Positions 17,049 through 25,582 of a DNA stretch of 64,000 nucleotides are shown here, piece by piece. This stretch comes from an uncultured Clostridia bacterium (GTDB taxonomy: Bacteria > Bacillota > Clostridia > TANB77 > CAG-508). The position numbers were made by a program, and so were the translations under genes. The notes below the pieces were generated by a model that worked only from the letters and a program-made list of their open reading frames with translations, searched no databases and was not told the origin of the DNA. Location of the stretch: assembly GCA_934162255.1 (NCBI GenBank), contig CAKPIG010000004.1:1-64000 (forward strand), read 5' to 3'. The stretch's first letter is position 1. The number at the start of each line of letters is the position of its first letter.

Positions 17049-18299
17049 ATGTATAAAGAATTTGGAATAAAAGAAAATGTATTAAATTTATCAAAAGAAG
17101 TAGAAAAAGAGTTAAAGCCTATATTTGAAAATATAGACAAAATAAAAGAATTAAATAGTTTAAAAGTACTAAATGCCTTTCAAAAATGCGGACTTGAGGA
17201 AAGACATTTACATTCATCAACAGGATATGGAATAGATGAAAGTGGAAGAAATAAAATAGAAGAAATATATTCTGAAATTTTTAAAACAGAAGATGCATTA
17301 GTAAGAGCTCAGCTAATATCAGGAACTCATGCATTAGCAGTAACTTTATTTGGAATATTAAGACCAGGAGATACAATGTTAAGTATTAGTGGAGCACCAT
17401 ATGACACACTTCAAACAATAATTGGGGTGAGTAAAGAAAAAAGTAAAAGCTCATTAAAAGAGTTTGGAATAAATTATGAACAAATAGAATTAGTAAATAA
17501 TGAATTTGATACAGAAAAAATATTGAATAGAATAGAAAAAAATGATATAAAATTAATAGAAATACAGAGATCAAGAGGATATTCAACAAGAAAAAGTATA
17601 ACAATAGAGAAAATAGAAAATATTATTAAAAACATAAGAAAAGTAAATAAAAATGTAATTATTATGGTAGATAATTGCTATGGAGAATTTGTTGAAGAAA
17701 AAGAACCATCAGAAGTTGGAGCAGATATTATTGTAGGTTCTCTTATGAAAAATCTTGGAGCAGGAATAGCTACTAGTGGAGCATATATAGCAGGAAAAAA
17801 AGAACTTATAGAATTATGTGCAGAAAGGCTAACCGCACCAGGAGTAGGAAAAGAAATAGGACCATCATTAAATCAAAATACGGCATTTATAAAAGGTTTA
17901 TTCTTTGCGCCATCAGTTGTTGCAAGTAGTGTAAAAACAGCAGTATTTGCTAGTAGAATTTTAGAAAGACTTGGATATAAAGTAGAACCAATATACAATG
18001 AAAAAAGGACAGATATAGTTCAAACCATAGAACTTGGTTCTGAAGAAAAGTTAGTAAAATTTTGTCAAGGAATACAAATGGGGTCTCCAATAGATTCAAA
18101 TGTAATTCCAGAACCAAGCAGTATGGCTGGATATGATGATAAAGTAATAATGGCAGCAGGTACATTTACAGAAGGATCAACAATAGAATTAAGTTGTGAT
18201 GGACCAATAAGAAAACCATATATTGCATATATGCAGGGGGGGCTAACATATGAATACGGAAAATTAGGAATTCTAAAAGCAATTTCTAAAATAAATTAG
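17049..18299 (+). CDS. PLP-dependent methionine gamma-lyase family protein (aluminium resistance type)
   Basis: A 416-residue fold-type I PLP enzyme of the family annotated as aluminium resistance or methionine gamma-lyase-like (YnbB). The N-terminal HLHSSTGYGIDESGR, the SGTHALAVTLFGILRPGD block, IMVDNCYGEF with the PLP-ring Asp, and GSLMKNLGAGIA with the Schiff-base Lys are all seen. The physiological substrate is not established for this family. It is monocistronic behind a strong promoter; AAAGGAG precedes the ATG. Confidence 0.85.
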   Translation: MYKEFGIKENVLNLSKEVEKELKPIFENIDKIKELNSLKVLNAFQKCGLEERHLHSSTGYGIDESGRNKIEEIYSEIFKTEDALVRAQLISGTHALAVTLFGILRPGDTMLSISGAPYDTLQTIIGVSKEKSKSSLKEFGINYEQIELVNNEFDTEKILNRIEKNDIKLIEIQRSRGYSTRKSITIEKIENIIKNIRKVNKNVIIMVDNCYGEFVEEKEPSEVGADIIVGSLMKNLGAGIATSGAYIAGKKELIELCAERLTAPGVGKEIGPSLNQNTAFIKGLFFAPSVVASSVKTAVFASRILERLGYKVEPIYNEKRTDIVQTIELGSEEKLVKFCQGIQMGSPIDSNVIPEPSSMAGYDDKVIMAAGTFTEGSTIELSCDGPIRKPYIAYMQGGLTYEYGKLGILKAISKIN

Positions 18300-18308
18300 T
18301 AAAAAACC

Positions 18309-18337
18309 TTGTATAAAGGGAAAAAATGTGATATAAA
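18309..18337 (+). promoter_or_regulatory. Promoter for the response regulator gene
   Basis: TTGTAT (18309-18314), a 17-bp spacer and TATAAA (18332-18337) with an extended TGA, 30 bases before the start. Confidence 0.65.
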
Positions 18338-18366
18338 TTAATCAGTAAAAATGCTGGAGGGAAAAA

Positions 18367-19116
18367 ATGGAAGAAAATTATGAATATGAGAAAAAGACTA
18401 TATTAATAGTAGATGATGAACAAAAAATTGTAGACCTATTAGTACATAATTTAAAAAGAGAAGGATATAACACGATTGAGGCAAATGATGGAGTTACAGC
18501 AGTTGAAATAGCTAAAGAAGAGAGACCAGACTTAATATTATTAGATATAATGTTGCCAAGATTAGATGGACTTTCAGTATGCAAAAAAATAAAAAATATA
18601 TATAATGTACCAATATTGATGGTAACAGCTAAAGATGATGAATTAGACAAAATAGTTGGGCTAGAATTAGGAGCTGATGATTATATCACAAAGCCATTTA
18701 GTGTTAGAGAAGTAGTTGCAAGAGTTAAAGCAAACTTAAGAAAAGTAGAAGCACATTTAGAAGCTGCAAATACTGCAAAAAAAGAAGAGGAAAGTAAAAC
18801 AGAAAAGAAAAATACAATAATAGAAATAGGATCATTAGCATTAGATTTAGAAAAATATGAAGTACATATAGATGGAAAAGTAATAAATTTAACACTAAGA
18901 GAATTTGAAGTATTAAAGTTCTTGGCAAGTCAGCCAGGTCAGGTTGTTACAAGAGAAGCTCTACTTGAAAGAGTATGGGGATATGAATATTATGGAGATA
19001 TAAGAACAGTAGATGTAACAGTAAGAAGAATTAGAGAAAGAATAGAAAAAGACACATCAAATCCTCAAATACTAATAACGAAAAGAGGAGTAGGGTATTA
19101 TATTCCAAACAAATAA
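18367..19116 (+). CDS. OmpR/PhoB-family response regulator (orphan)
   Basis: A 249-residue two-domain regulator. The receiver domain (about 11-125) has the acidic pair D16-D17, phospho-acceptor D60 in LLDIMLP, T88-type Thr in MVTAKD and Lys in TKPF. A charged linker with AKKEEESKTEKK (about 137-153) joins a winged-helix domain ending VRRIRERIE and TKRGVGYYI. It resembles WalR/PhoP-type regulators. No histidine kinase gene is adjacent, so its partner must be elsewhere. GGAGG precedes the ATG. Confidence 0.9.
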   Translation: MEENYEYEKKTILIVDDEQKIVDLLVHNLKREGYNTIEANDGVTAVEIAKEERPDLILLDIMLPRLDGLSVCKKIKNIYNVPILMVTAKDDELDKIVGLELGADDYITKPFSVREVVARVKANLRKVEAHLEAANTAKKEEESKTEKKNTIIEIGSLALDLEKYEVHIDGKVINLTLREFEVLKFLASQPGQVVTREALLERVWGYEYYGDIRTVDVTVRRIRERIEKDTSNPQILITKRGVGYYIPNK

Positions 19117-19123
19117 AACAACA

Positions 19124-19150
19124 AAAGCGAGCTTATATAAGTTCGCTTTA
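19124..19150 (+). terminator. Hairpin after the response regulator gene
   Basis: AAAGCGAGCTTA pairs with TAAGTTCGCTTT (12 pairs with one GU), but only a short T tail follows. A weak terminator is likely. Confidence 0.5.
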
Positions 19151-19184
19151 ATAGGATGAATAATATGTTAAAAGGAGAAAATAA

Positions 19185-19682
19185 ATGGAGCTTAATATAG
19201 TATTAGTAGAACCAGAGATTCCACAGAATACAGGAAATATAGCAAGAACTTGTGCAGCAATAGGAGCAAAACTACATCTAGTATATCCATTAGGATTTAG
19301 TGTTGCTGAAAGAAGTGTAAAAAGAGCTGGATTAGACTATTGGGATAAACTTGATATAGAAGAACATGATTCATTTGATAAATTCTTAAACAAATACCAA
19401 CCCGAAAAAAACAATATGTTTTTTGTAAGTACCAAAGGAAAACAAGTATATTCAGATGTTAAGTATTCAGAAATGCAAGAAGTATTTTTACTATTTGGAA
19501 AAGAAACAAAAGGATTACCTGAACATATATTGAAAAAATATATTGATAAAACAATAAGAATTCCTATGAGACCTACATTAAGATCGTTAAACTTAGCGAA
19601 TTCAGTAGCAATTGTTGCATATGAAGTGTTTAAGCAAAAACAATTTGATGGATTACAGGAAATAAGTAATTACTTTGATTAA
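19185..19682 (+). CDS. trmL: tRNA (cytidine/uridine-34-2'-O)-methyltransferase TrmL
   Basis: A 165-residue SPOUT-class methyltransferase, the usual length for TrmL/YibK. EPEIPQNTGNIARTCAA near residue 9 is the family signature; FGKETKGLP near 105 and RIPMRPTLRSLNLANSVAI near 125 form the knotted SAM site. It methylates the ribose of the wobble base in leucine tRNAs. AAAGGAG lies 8 bases before the start. A terminator immediately follows. Confidence 0.93.
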   Translation: MELNIVLVEPEIPQNTGNIARTCAAIGAKLHLVYPLGFSVAERSVKRAGLDYWDKLDIEEHDSFDKFLNKYQPEKNNMFFVSTKGKQVYSDVKYSEMQEVFLLFGKETKGLPEHILKKYIDKTIRIPMRPTLRSLNLANSVAIVAYEVFKQKQFDGLQEISNYFD

Positions 19683-19708
19683 TAGGGCTTTTAAAGCTCT
19701 ATTTTTTC
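19681..19708 (+). terminator. Terminator after trmL
   Basis: AATAGGGCTT pairs with AAGCTCTATT (one GU), overlapping the trmL stop codon, followed by six T residues. Confidence 0.8.
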
Positions 19709-19725
19709 ATGAATTAAAATATAAG

Positions 19726-19742
19726 TGTCGAAGTTTGTCGAT
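19726..19742 (+). promoter_or_regulatory. Two tandem Spo0A-box-like sites
   Basis: TGTCGAA at 19726-19732 matches the 0A-box consensus TGNCGAA exactly; TGTCGAT at 19736-19742 has one mismatch. The sites are in the same orientation exactly 10 bp apart, as expected for dimer binding on one DNA face. They lie 30-46 bp upstream of a -35 box. Confidence 0.6.
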
Positions 19743-19771
19743 GAAAAGTTTGACAAAATTGAATAAAACAA

Positions 19772-19800
19772 TTGACAAACGATAAAAAACAAATTATACT
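19772..19800 (+). promoter_or_regulatory. Promoter for the gene at 19910
   Basis: A perfect TTGACA (19772-19777), a 17-bp spacer and TATACT (19795-19800). The predicted leader is about 100 nt. Confidence 0.7.
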
Positions 19801-19909
19801 AAATTTATATTATATAATTCAAAAAACAATTTTTTCAAACAATTAGGTTCAAAAGATTTTATCTAAATTAATACAAATCTACAAAAAATAAAATAAAGGA
19901 GGAATTTTT

Positions 19910-20470
19910 ATAGAAAGCAACGAACTAAAAGAAATACTAAAGAATGAAGAAAAAGAAAAACTAAAGGAAATATTGAGTGATATATTAAAACTAAATATAA
20001 AGGATATTAAATATGACAAAGATGTTCAGTTAAATGATATATCTGAATATGAATTTAAACTTATAAAAGTTAAAATAACATTAGAAACTGAAGAAGAAGT
20101 AGAAATGTATTTAAAAATGGTAAATAGTGTGAGAATAAAAGAGTCAATATTTTGCTATTGGTGTGCAATATACGAAGAAGAAATGACAAAGATAAATATA
20201 GAAGAGCAACAAGAAATTGCTTTAAATAAAGTTCTAATAACAGAGCTTAATAAAAAGAAATATTATCAAAGTGTATTCTTAGAAATCGAAAATAATAGAA
20301 GACAAATATTAGAAACAGGAACAGAAATAGATTTTTTAAATATAATTTCATATATAAAAGAAAAGCAAAATAAGAAAAATAAATATGAAAAATTATTAAA
20401 ATATTTTAAAGAAGATAGTAATGAAGTATTATTAGTAGGTTTAAAAATCAAAAAACAAAATAGAGAATAG
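19910..20470 (+). CDS. Uncharacterised protein with apparent AUA start, behind Spo0A-like boxes
   Basis: I do not recognise the family. The frame is open from 19892 and a perfect AAAGGAGG (19895-19902) is followed at normal spacing by ATA at 19910, giving about 186 residues. The first conventional start is a TTG at 19973 with only a weak AAAGG, giving 165 residues. The protein is soluble and charged: an N-terminal Glu/Lys-rich helix, a segment with FCYWCAIYEEE around residue 85, and a basic C terminus. It has no signal peptide or membrane helix. The Spo0A-like boxes upstream suggest a role at the onset of sporulation; this is inference. Confidence 0.6.
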   Translation: MESNELKEILKNEEKEKLKEILSDILKLNIKDIKYDKDVQLNDISEYEFKLIKVKITLETEEEVEMYLKMVNSVRIKESIFCYWCAIYEEEMTKINIEEQQEIALNKVLITELNKKKYYQSVFLEIENNRRQILETGTEIDFLNIISYIKEKQNKKNKYEKLLKYFKEDSNEVLLVGLKIKKQNRE

Positions 20471-20481
20471 TACAAAAAATG

Positions 20482-20510
20482 TTGATTTTTGCAAAAAAAT
20501 TCATTATAAT
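20482..20510 (+). promoter_or_regulatory. Promoter for the TSCPD gene
   Basis: TTGATT (20482-20487), a 17-bp spacer and a perfect TATAAT (20505-20510), 22 bases before the start. Confidence 0.7.
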
Positions 20511-20531
20511 AATTTTTGAGGAGGTATTACA

Positions 20532-20786
20532 ATGGAATATAGATATATACCAGAAGGGGTTTGCTCTGCAGAAATGATATTTGAAATAGAAAATGGTATA
20601 ATAAAAAAATTAAAAATAATTGGAGGTTGCCCAGGAAACACTGTAGGTGTTTCAAGATTAGTTGAAAATAAAACAGTAGATGAGGTAATAGAACTTCTAA
20701 AAGGTATACCATGTGGAGGAAGAGGAACATCTTGTCCAGACCAAGTAGCAAAAGCACTTGAAGAATATAAGAAAAAGATGCACTAA
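20532..20786 (+). CDS. TSCPD domain protein (TIGR03905-like)
   Basis: An 84-residue protein made of one TSCPD domain. Conserved features are PEGVCSAEM near residue 8, GGCPGNTVGVSRLV near 31 and the name-giving TSCPDQVAKAL near 65, with three cysteines that may bind metal. The same domain occurs at the C terminus of some class II ribonucleotide reductases, but the stand-alone protein has no known function. GAGGAGG precedes the start. Confidence 0.88.
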   Translation: MEYRYIPEGVCSAEMIFEIENGIIKKLKIIGGCPGNTVGVSRLVENKTVDEVIELLKGIPCGGRGTSCPDQVAKALEEYKKKMH

Positions 20787-20794
20787 TCAAAGTG
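20774..20794 (-). terminator. Terminator for the minus-strand PBP gene
   Basis: Read on the minus strand, TGCACT pairs with AGTGCA around a short loop and is followed by TCTTTTTCTT. The hairpin is short, and it overlaps the end of the convergent TSCPD gene. Confidence 0.45.
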
Positions 20795-20811
20795 CACCTT
20801 TACTTATCTAA

Positions 20812-22686
20812 TTAATATAAATTATCAACAGAAGTATTTAAATTTTCAGAATCTTTATTTCCAGACTCTATACCCATATAAGGTAGAATTTCTTCAAACA
20901 TTTTTTGAGCAGTAGGTGCAGCAATTTGTCCACCATTATGAAGACTGCCTTCAGGGCTATCTAATATTACTAGCAAAACAATTTTAGTATTTTCAACAGG
21001 TGAAATTCCTAAGAAAGATGCTACATATCCAGCTTTTGAATCACTAATTGGTTCAGAAGTTCCAGTTTTTCCACCAATAGAATATCCAGAAACTTTGGCT
21101 CTTCCACCAGTTCCTTTAGTAACAACAGATTCCATCATAGAAGCAACTTTATCAGCAGTTTCTTTTGAAACAACTTGTCTAACTACTTCTGTAGAAAAAG
21201 TAGTTACTTCTCCAGTATCAGTATTTGTTATTTTATCAATTATTTGAGGTTTAAGTAACACTCCATCATTAGCAATTGCAGAAGCAGCAGTAATCATTTG
21301 CAAAGGAGTGATAGTAAAACGTTGACCAAAAGACATTATGGCAAGTTCAATTGGTTTGATTTTATCTTGACTATAAAAAATTCCACTATCAGGTTCACCA
21401 GAAAGAGATATATCAGTCTTATTAAAGAATCCAAATGCATCATAATATTTATAAGTAAGGTCTTTACCGATTTTTAAACCTAATTGCATAAATGAAGGGT
21501 TACAAGAATTCATTAATGCATGTCTTAAATCTTGATAACCATGAGAACCGTCTTTTTTCCAACAATTTACAGGCTTAGATTCACCTTCGAAATACATTGA
21601 ACCTGTACAATTAAAAGTATTAGGAATATCAGTATCTGTAATATTTTCTTCTAATGCTATTGAAGAGGTAATTATTTTAAATACAGAACCAGGTTCATAT
21701 AAATTAGTAACAGCTTTAGGTTTCCACATATTATATTTAGCATCGCTTTTTTCTTTATCTGATAAAGAATTCCATATTTTTTCTAGAGAACTATTTAAAC
21801 TATTATAATTATTACAATCATAATTTGGATAATCTGCCATTGCTAGAATTTTTCCTGTAGAGGGGTCCATAGCAATAGTTATACCACTTTTACATTTATA
21901 TTCATCAACAGCTTCTGCAAGATGCCTTTCTACAATACTTTGAATATTAACATCAATTGTTAAATTGATATCATAACCATTTTCAGCAGCAATGTAAGTT
22001 TCTTCTGAATTTACAATTTGAGATTGACTAGCATCTTTTAAACTAACTGATTTTCCAGAAGTACCTCTTAAAAGACTATCACAAGAAGATTCTATTCCAG
22101 CTAATCCTTGATTATCAGAACCTACGAAACCGATTACAGTGGAAGCTAAAGTATTACGAGGATAGTAGCGGCTTGTAGAATCTTCAAAACTAACACCAGT
22201 TTTTAGCTTTTTCTTTTCTTTAGTACTTTTCCAATCTGTCAATGCAGTTACTTTTTCTTGAACAACATCAGAAGCTAACAAGAAACGGCTTGTTGAAGAA
22301 TTTAGCTTAGAAATTAATTCTGTAGAGTCTATTTCTAAAATATCAGCTATTTCTTTTGCAAGAGTTTCCTTATTTTCTGAATCGATTTCAGATGGATTAA
22401 GATAAACTTTATCTGTATCATAGCTTAGAGCTAAAGCTTCTCCATTAGTATCATAAATGTTTCCTCTTTTAGCTGTCAATGTTTCAGTTAATGTTTGTTG
22501 AGAAGTAGCAAGGCTTTGTAATTTATCTCCATCTATAAATTTTAAATAAGCAATCCTAAATATTAAAGCAATAATAAGAAGTAGTATAACAATAAAAATT
22601 ACTTTTATTTTTACTGTTGATAAGTTATTAGGAACATTAATATCACTTTTTGATTTTCTTGATTTATTATATTTTTTATTACTCAT
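20812..22686 (-). CDS. Class B penicillin-binding protein (FtsI/SpoVD-like transpeptidase)
   Basis: A 624-residue peptidoglycan transpeptidase. The order is a short basic tail, one membrane helix (about 25-45), a PBP dimerisation domain beginning AKRGNIYDTNG, and a transpeptidase domain with the active Ser in EPGSVFK, the MNSCNPS (SxN) motif and GGKTGTSEP (KTG). It crosslinks peptidoglycan outside the membrane. It lacks C-terminal PASTA domains, so SpoVD versus FtsI cannot be settled. GGTGA lies 6 bases before the ATG at 22686; another ATG at 22698 adds four residues. It is divergent from comM. Confidence 0.9.
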   Translation of the reverse strand: MSNKKYNKSRKSKSDINVPNNLSTVKIKVIFIVILLLIIALIFRIAYLKFIDGDKLQSLATSQQTLTETLTAKRGNIYDTNGEALALSYDTDKVYLNPSEIDSENKETLAKEIADILEIDSTELISKLNSSTSRFLLASDVVQEKVTALTDWKSTKEKKKLKTGVSFEDSTSRYYPRNTLASTVIGFVGSDNQGLAGIESSCDSLLRGTSGKSVSLKDASQSQIVNSEETYIAAENGYDINLTIDVNIQSIVERHLAEAVDEYKCKSGITIAMDPSTGKILAMADYPNYDCNNYNSLNSSLEKIWNSLSDKEKSDAKYNMWKPKAVTNLYEPGSVFKIITSSIALEENITDTDIPNTFNCTGSMYFEGESKPVNCWKKDGSHGYQDLRHALMNSCNPSFMQLGLKIGKDLTYKYYDAFGFFNKTDISLSGEPDSGIFYSQDKIKPIELAIMSFGQRFTITPLQMITAASAIANDGVLLKPQIIDKITNTDTGEVTTFSTEVVRQVVSKETADKVASMMESVVTKGTGGRAKVSGYSIGGKTGTSEPISDSKAGYVASFLGISPVENTKIVLLVILDSPEGSLHNGGQIAAPTAQKMFEEILPYMGIESGNKDSENLNTSVDNLY

Positions 22687-22702
22687 AAATTTCACCATTC
22701 TT

Positions 22703-22730
22703 TTGTTAAAATTTTAATTAATTTTATAAT
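22703..22730 (+). promoter_or_regulatory. Promoter for comM-dprA-yraN
   Basis: TTGTTA (22703-22708), a 16-bp spacer and TATAAT (22725-22730), 45 bases before the start of the comM-like gene. Confidence 0.55.
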
Positions 22731-22774
22731 AAATTACAAAAAAAATCAATATTAAGAGGAAAGAAAGGAGAAGA

Positions 22775-24310
22775 ATGTTATCAAAAATAAAATCAATGGC
22801 CTTAAATGGGCTAGAAGGCTATTTAGTAGAAATACAAACAGATATAAGTAATGGTATACCTGAATTTGAAATTGTAGGATTACCAGATGCTAGTGTAAAA
22901 GAAGCCAAAAAAAGAGTTGCCACAGCAATAAAAAATTCACAAATAGAATTTCCTAGTAAAAAAATATTAATAAATTTAGCACCTGCAAATTTAAGAAAAG
23001 GAGGAAGTAGTTTTGATTTATCTATGGCAATTGGAATATTAATTGCAATGGGAAAAATAGCATTACAAAATATAAAAAATCTAGAAAACACTATTTTTTT
23101 AGGAGAACTTTCTCTTGACGGTAAAATTAATAGAATAAATGGAATTCTACCAATGTGTATGGAAGCAAAATCTTTAGGAATAAAAAGAGTAATATTATCT
23201 AAGTATAATGCAAATGAAGCAGCAATAATAGAAGAAATAGATATTGTTGCAGTATCGAATTTACAAGAATTAATTGAATATTTAAATGGTAAAAAAATTA
23301 TAGAAAAAACTATATCTAATAGTAAACTTGCAAATGAAAAATATATGATGGATTTTTCTGAAGTAAAAGGACAAGAATATGTAAAAAGAGCACTAGAAAT
23401 TGCGGCAGCAGGAAATCATAATTGTCTTTTAATAGGTCCACCAGGATCAGGAAAAACTATGCTTGTCAAAAGACTAAATACAATTATGCCAGATTTAACA
23501 TTAGATGAAGCAATAGAAATTACTAAAATACATAGTATAGCAGGAGAACTAAAAAATGATGGAATTATAACAATAAGACCATTTAGAATGCCACATCATT
23601 CTGTAACAATAAATACAATAATAGGAGGAGGGAGAAATCCTAAACCTGGGGAAATTAGTTTGGCTCATAAAGGAATACTATTTTTTGATGAAATGCCAGA
23701 ATTTAATAAAAGTATTTTGGAATCTTTAAGAGAACCATTAGAAAATAAAGAAATTTTTATAAACAGATTAAATGGTAATTATAAATTTCCATGTGATTTT
23801 ATATTTATAGCAAGCATGAATCCATGTCCATGTGGAAATTATGGTGATACTATAAAAGAATGCAAATGTACAACAACAGAAATACGCAGATATGTGAATA
23901 AAATAAGTGAACCATTATTAGATAGAATAGATATTCATATTAATGTAAGAAGGGCAGAATATGAGAAAATCAACTCAAAATTAAAATCTGAAAGTTCCGC
24001 AAAAATAAAAGAAAGAGTAAATATTGCAAAAAATATACAAAGAAATAGATATAAGAAATATTTTATAAGCTCAAATTCTGAGTTATCGCCAGCGTTAATT
24101 GAAAAGTTTTGTAATATAGATGAAAAAGGTGAAAGGCTTTTAAAAAGTGCTTTTGTAAAACTAAAATTAAGTGCAAGAGCGTATCAAACAGTGTTGAAAA
24201 TTGCAAGAACAATTGCAGATTTAGAAATGAAAGAAAATATAGAATATACGCATATTGCAGAAGCAATACAATATAGGAGTTTAGATGGAAAATTTAATAA
24301 TAGAATATAG
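22775..24310 (+). CDS. comM: YifB/ComM family Mg-chelatase-like AAA+ ATPase
   Basis: A 511-residue AAA+ protein. An N-terminal Lon-like ChlI domain (to about 170, with EIVGLPDASVKEAKKRV near 30) precedes the ATPase core: Walker A GPPGSGKT near residue 223, Walker B ILFFDEMPEF near 305, and a zinc-type cluster NPCPCGNYGD-CKC near 350. ComM is a branch-migration helicase that helps integrate transforming DNA. The stop lies within the start of dprA, giving a 26-base overlap, consistent with a shared DNA-uptake role. Confidence 0.92.
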   Translation: MLSKIKSMALNGLEGYLVEIQTDISNGIPEFEIVGLPDASVKEAKKRVATAIKNSQIEFPSKKILINLAPANLRKGGSSFDLSMAIGILIAMGKIALQNIKNLENTIFLGELSLDGKINRINGILPMCMEAKSLGIKRVILSKYNANEAAIIEEIDIVAVSNLQELIEYLNGKKIIEKTISNSKLANEKYMMDFSEVKGQEYVKRALEIAAAGNHNCLLIGPPGSGKTMLVKRLNTIMPDLTLDEAIEITKIHSIAGELKNDGIITIRPFRMPHHSVTINTIIGGGRNPKPGEISLAHKGILFFDEMPEFNKSILESLREPLENKEIFINRLNGNYKFPCDFIFIASMNPCPCGNYGDTIKECKCTTTEIRRYVNKISEPLLDRIDIHINVRRAEYEKINSKLKSESSAKIKERVNIAKNIQRNRYKKYFISSNSELSPALIEKFCNIDEKGERLLKSAFVKLKLSARAYQTVLKIARTIADLEMKENIEYTHIAEAIQYRSLDGKFNNRI

Positions 24311-25163
24311 CAGCAGACATTATCCACCCAATTTAAGAAAAATAGATAAACCTCCAAAGAGGTTATATATACAAGGAAATTTAGAAATATTAGAAAATCA
24401 TGGAATTGCAGTTGTAGGCTCAAGAACTAACACACAATATGGTGAGAAAATGTGTAAAATATTTACAAAAGAACTTGTAAAATATGATTTTAATATTATA
24501 AGTGGATTGGCCAAAGGAATAGATACAATTGCACATACAACTGCAATAAAAAATGGAGGAAAAACAATAGCAGTACTTCCATGTGGAATAAAAAATATAT
24601 ATCCAAAGGAAAATATTTCATTAGCAAAATCTATATTAGAAAATGGAGGATTATTAGTAAGCGAATATGAAAATAATGAAAAAGCTGATTCAAATAAATT
24701 TCGAGAAAGAAATAGAATTGTTGCAGGACTTGGAATTGGAACATTAGTAATAGAAGCTGGAGAAAAAAGTGGAACAAATATTACTGCAAGACATACAATT
24801 TTACAACAAAAAACACTATTTGCAATACCAAGCAGTCTAGAAAATAAAAAAGGAATAACAGCTAATAATTTAATAAAAAAAGGAGCAAATCTGGTTACAA
24901 AAATTGAGGACATATTAAATAAATATCCAGAAATTAATTTCAAGGTAAAAGATATAGATGAAAAAGATATATACATTGATATTCCAAAAGATTTAATAGA
25001 AATATATAAAACTATAAATGATGAACCTAAAACAATAGATGAAATCATAATTAAAACTGGATTATCAGTAAATGAAGTGAGTTCTAAAATAACATTATTA
25101 GAAATTGAAGAAAAAATAATACAACTTTCAAATGGAAAATATGTAAGAAAGAATGATGAGTAA
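24285..25163 (+). CDS. dprA: DNA-processing protein DprA, long form
   Basis: A 292-residue Rossmann-fold protein that binds incoming single-stranded DNA and loads RecA. VVGSRTNTQYGEKM near residue 44, SGLAKGIDTIAH near 73, LPCGIKNIYP near 98, FRERNRIVAGL near 143 and AGEKSGT near 160 are DprA hallmarks. A C-terminal winged-helix domain (about 228-288) is present; an N-terminal SAM domain is not. The ATG has ATAGGAG upstream inside comM. It ends in a TAATG overlap with yraN. A second, shorter paralogue lies at 39394. Confidence 0.93.
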   Translation: MENLIIEYSSRHYPPNLRKIDKPPKRLYIQGNLEILENHGIAVVGSRTNTQYGEKMCKIFTKELVKYDFNIISGLAKGIDTIAHTTAIKNGGKTIAVLPCGIKNIYPKENISLAKSILENGGLLVSEYENNEKADSNKFRERNRIVAGLGIGTLVIEAGEKSGTNITARHTILQQKTLFAIPSSLENKKGITANNLIKKGANLVTKIEDILNKYPEINFKVKDIDEKDIYIDIPKDLIEIYKTINDEPKTIDEIIIKTGLSVNEVSSKITLLEIEEKIIQLSNGKYVRKNDE

Positions 25164-25519
25164 TGAAAAAGAATAAGAGACAATTTGGAAAAGAAGGAGA
25201 AGAAATTGCTGAAAAATATTTGAAAAAACAAAGATATAAAATTATATGTAAAAATTTTTATACTAGAAAAGGTGAAATCGACATAATTGCTAAAAAAGAA
25301 AAATTAATAGTTTTTATAGAAGTAAAAACAAGAACTAATTTTAAATATGGAACACCTGCAATGGCTGTAAATAGTACCAAGATTAGGCATATGAAAACAG
25401 CTGCAAAAATTTTTTTGATGTTAAATAAATTTACAAAATGTTCAATAAGGTTTGATGTAATAGAAATTTATAAGACAGAAAATGACTACAAAATAAATCA
25501 TATACAGCAAATAATATAA
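25163..25519 (+). CDS. yraN: YraN family (UPF0102) endonuclease-like protein
   Basis: A 118-residue protein of the UPF0102 family with a restriction-endonuclease-like fold. GKEGEEIAEKYL near the start, GEIDIIAKK near 39 and VFIEVKTRTN near 50 form the usual catalytic-type core (E, D, ExK). The role in the cell is not settled; the family commonly sits with dprA or rnhB. Its ATG overlaps the dprA stop by one base, so translation is coupled. Confidence 0.9.
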   Translation: MKKNKRQFGKEGEEIAEKYLKKQRYKIICKNFYTRKGEIDIIAKKEKLIVFIEVKTRTNFKYGTPAMAVNSTKIRHMKTAAKIFLMLNKFTKCSIRFDVIEIYKTENDYKINHIQQII

Positions 25520-25523
25520 AAGC

Positions 25524-25552
25524 TTGAAAAAATAGGAAAAACAAAGTATAAT
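25524..25552 (+). promoter_or_regulatory. Promoter for rsmA
   Basis: TTGAAA (25524-25529), a 17-bp spacer and TATAAT (25547-25552), about 30 bases before the rsmA start. Confidence 0.7.
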
Positions 25553-25582
25553 ATATTGGAATAAAAAAGAAAGGTTATCAAT

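Noticed and set aside
19973..20470. TTG at 19973 as the start of the Spo0A-box gene
   Set aside because: Possible, but only AAAGG precedes it, while a perfect AAAGGAGG stands before ATA at 19910 in the same open frame. It is kept as the alternative, not the main call.
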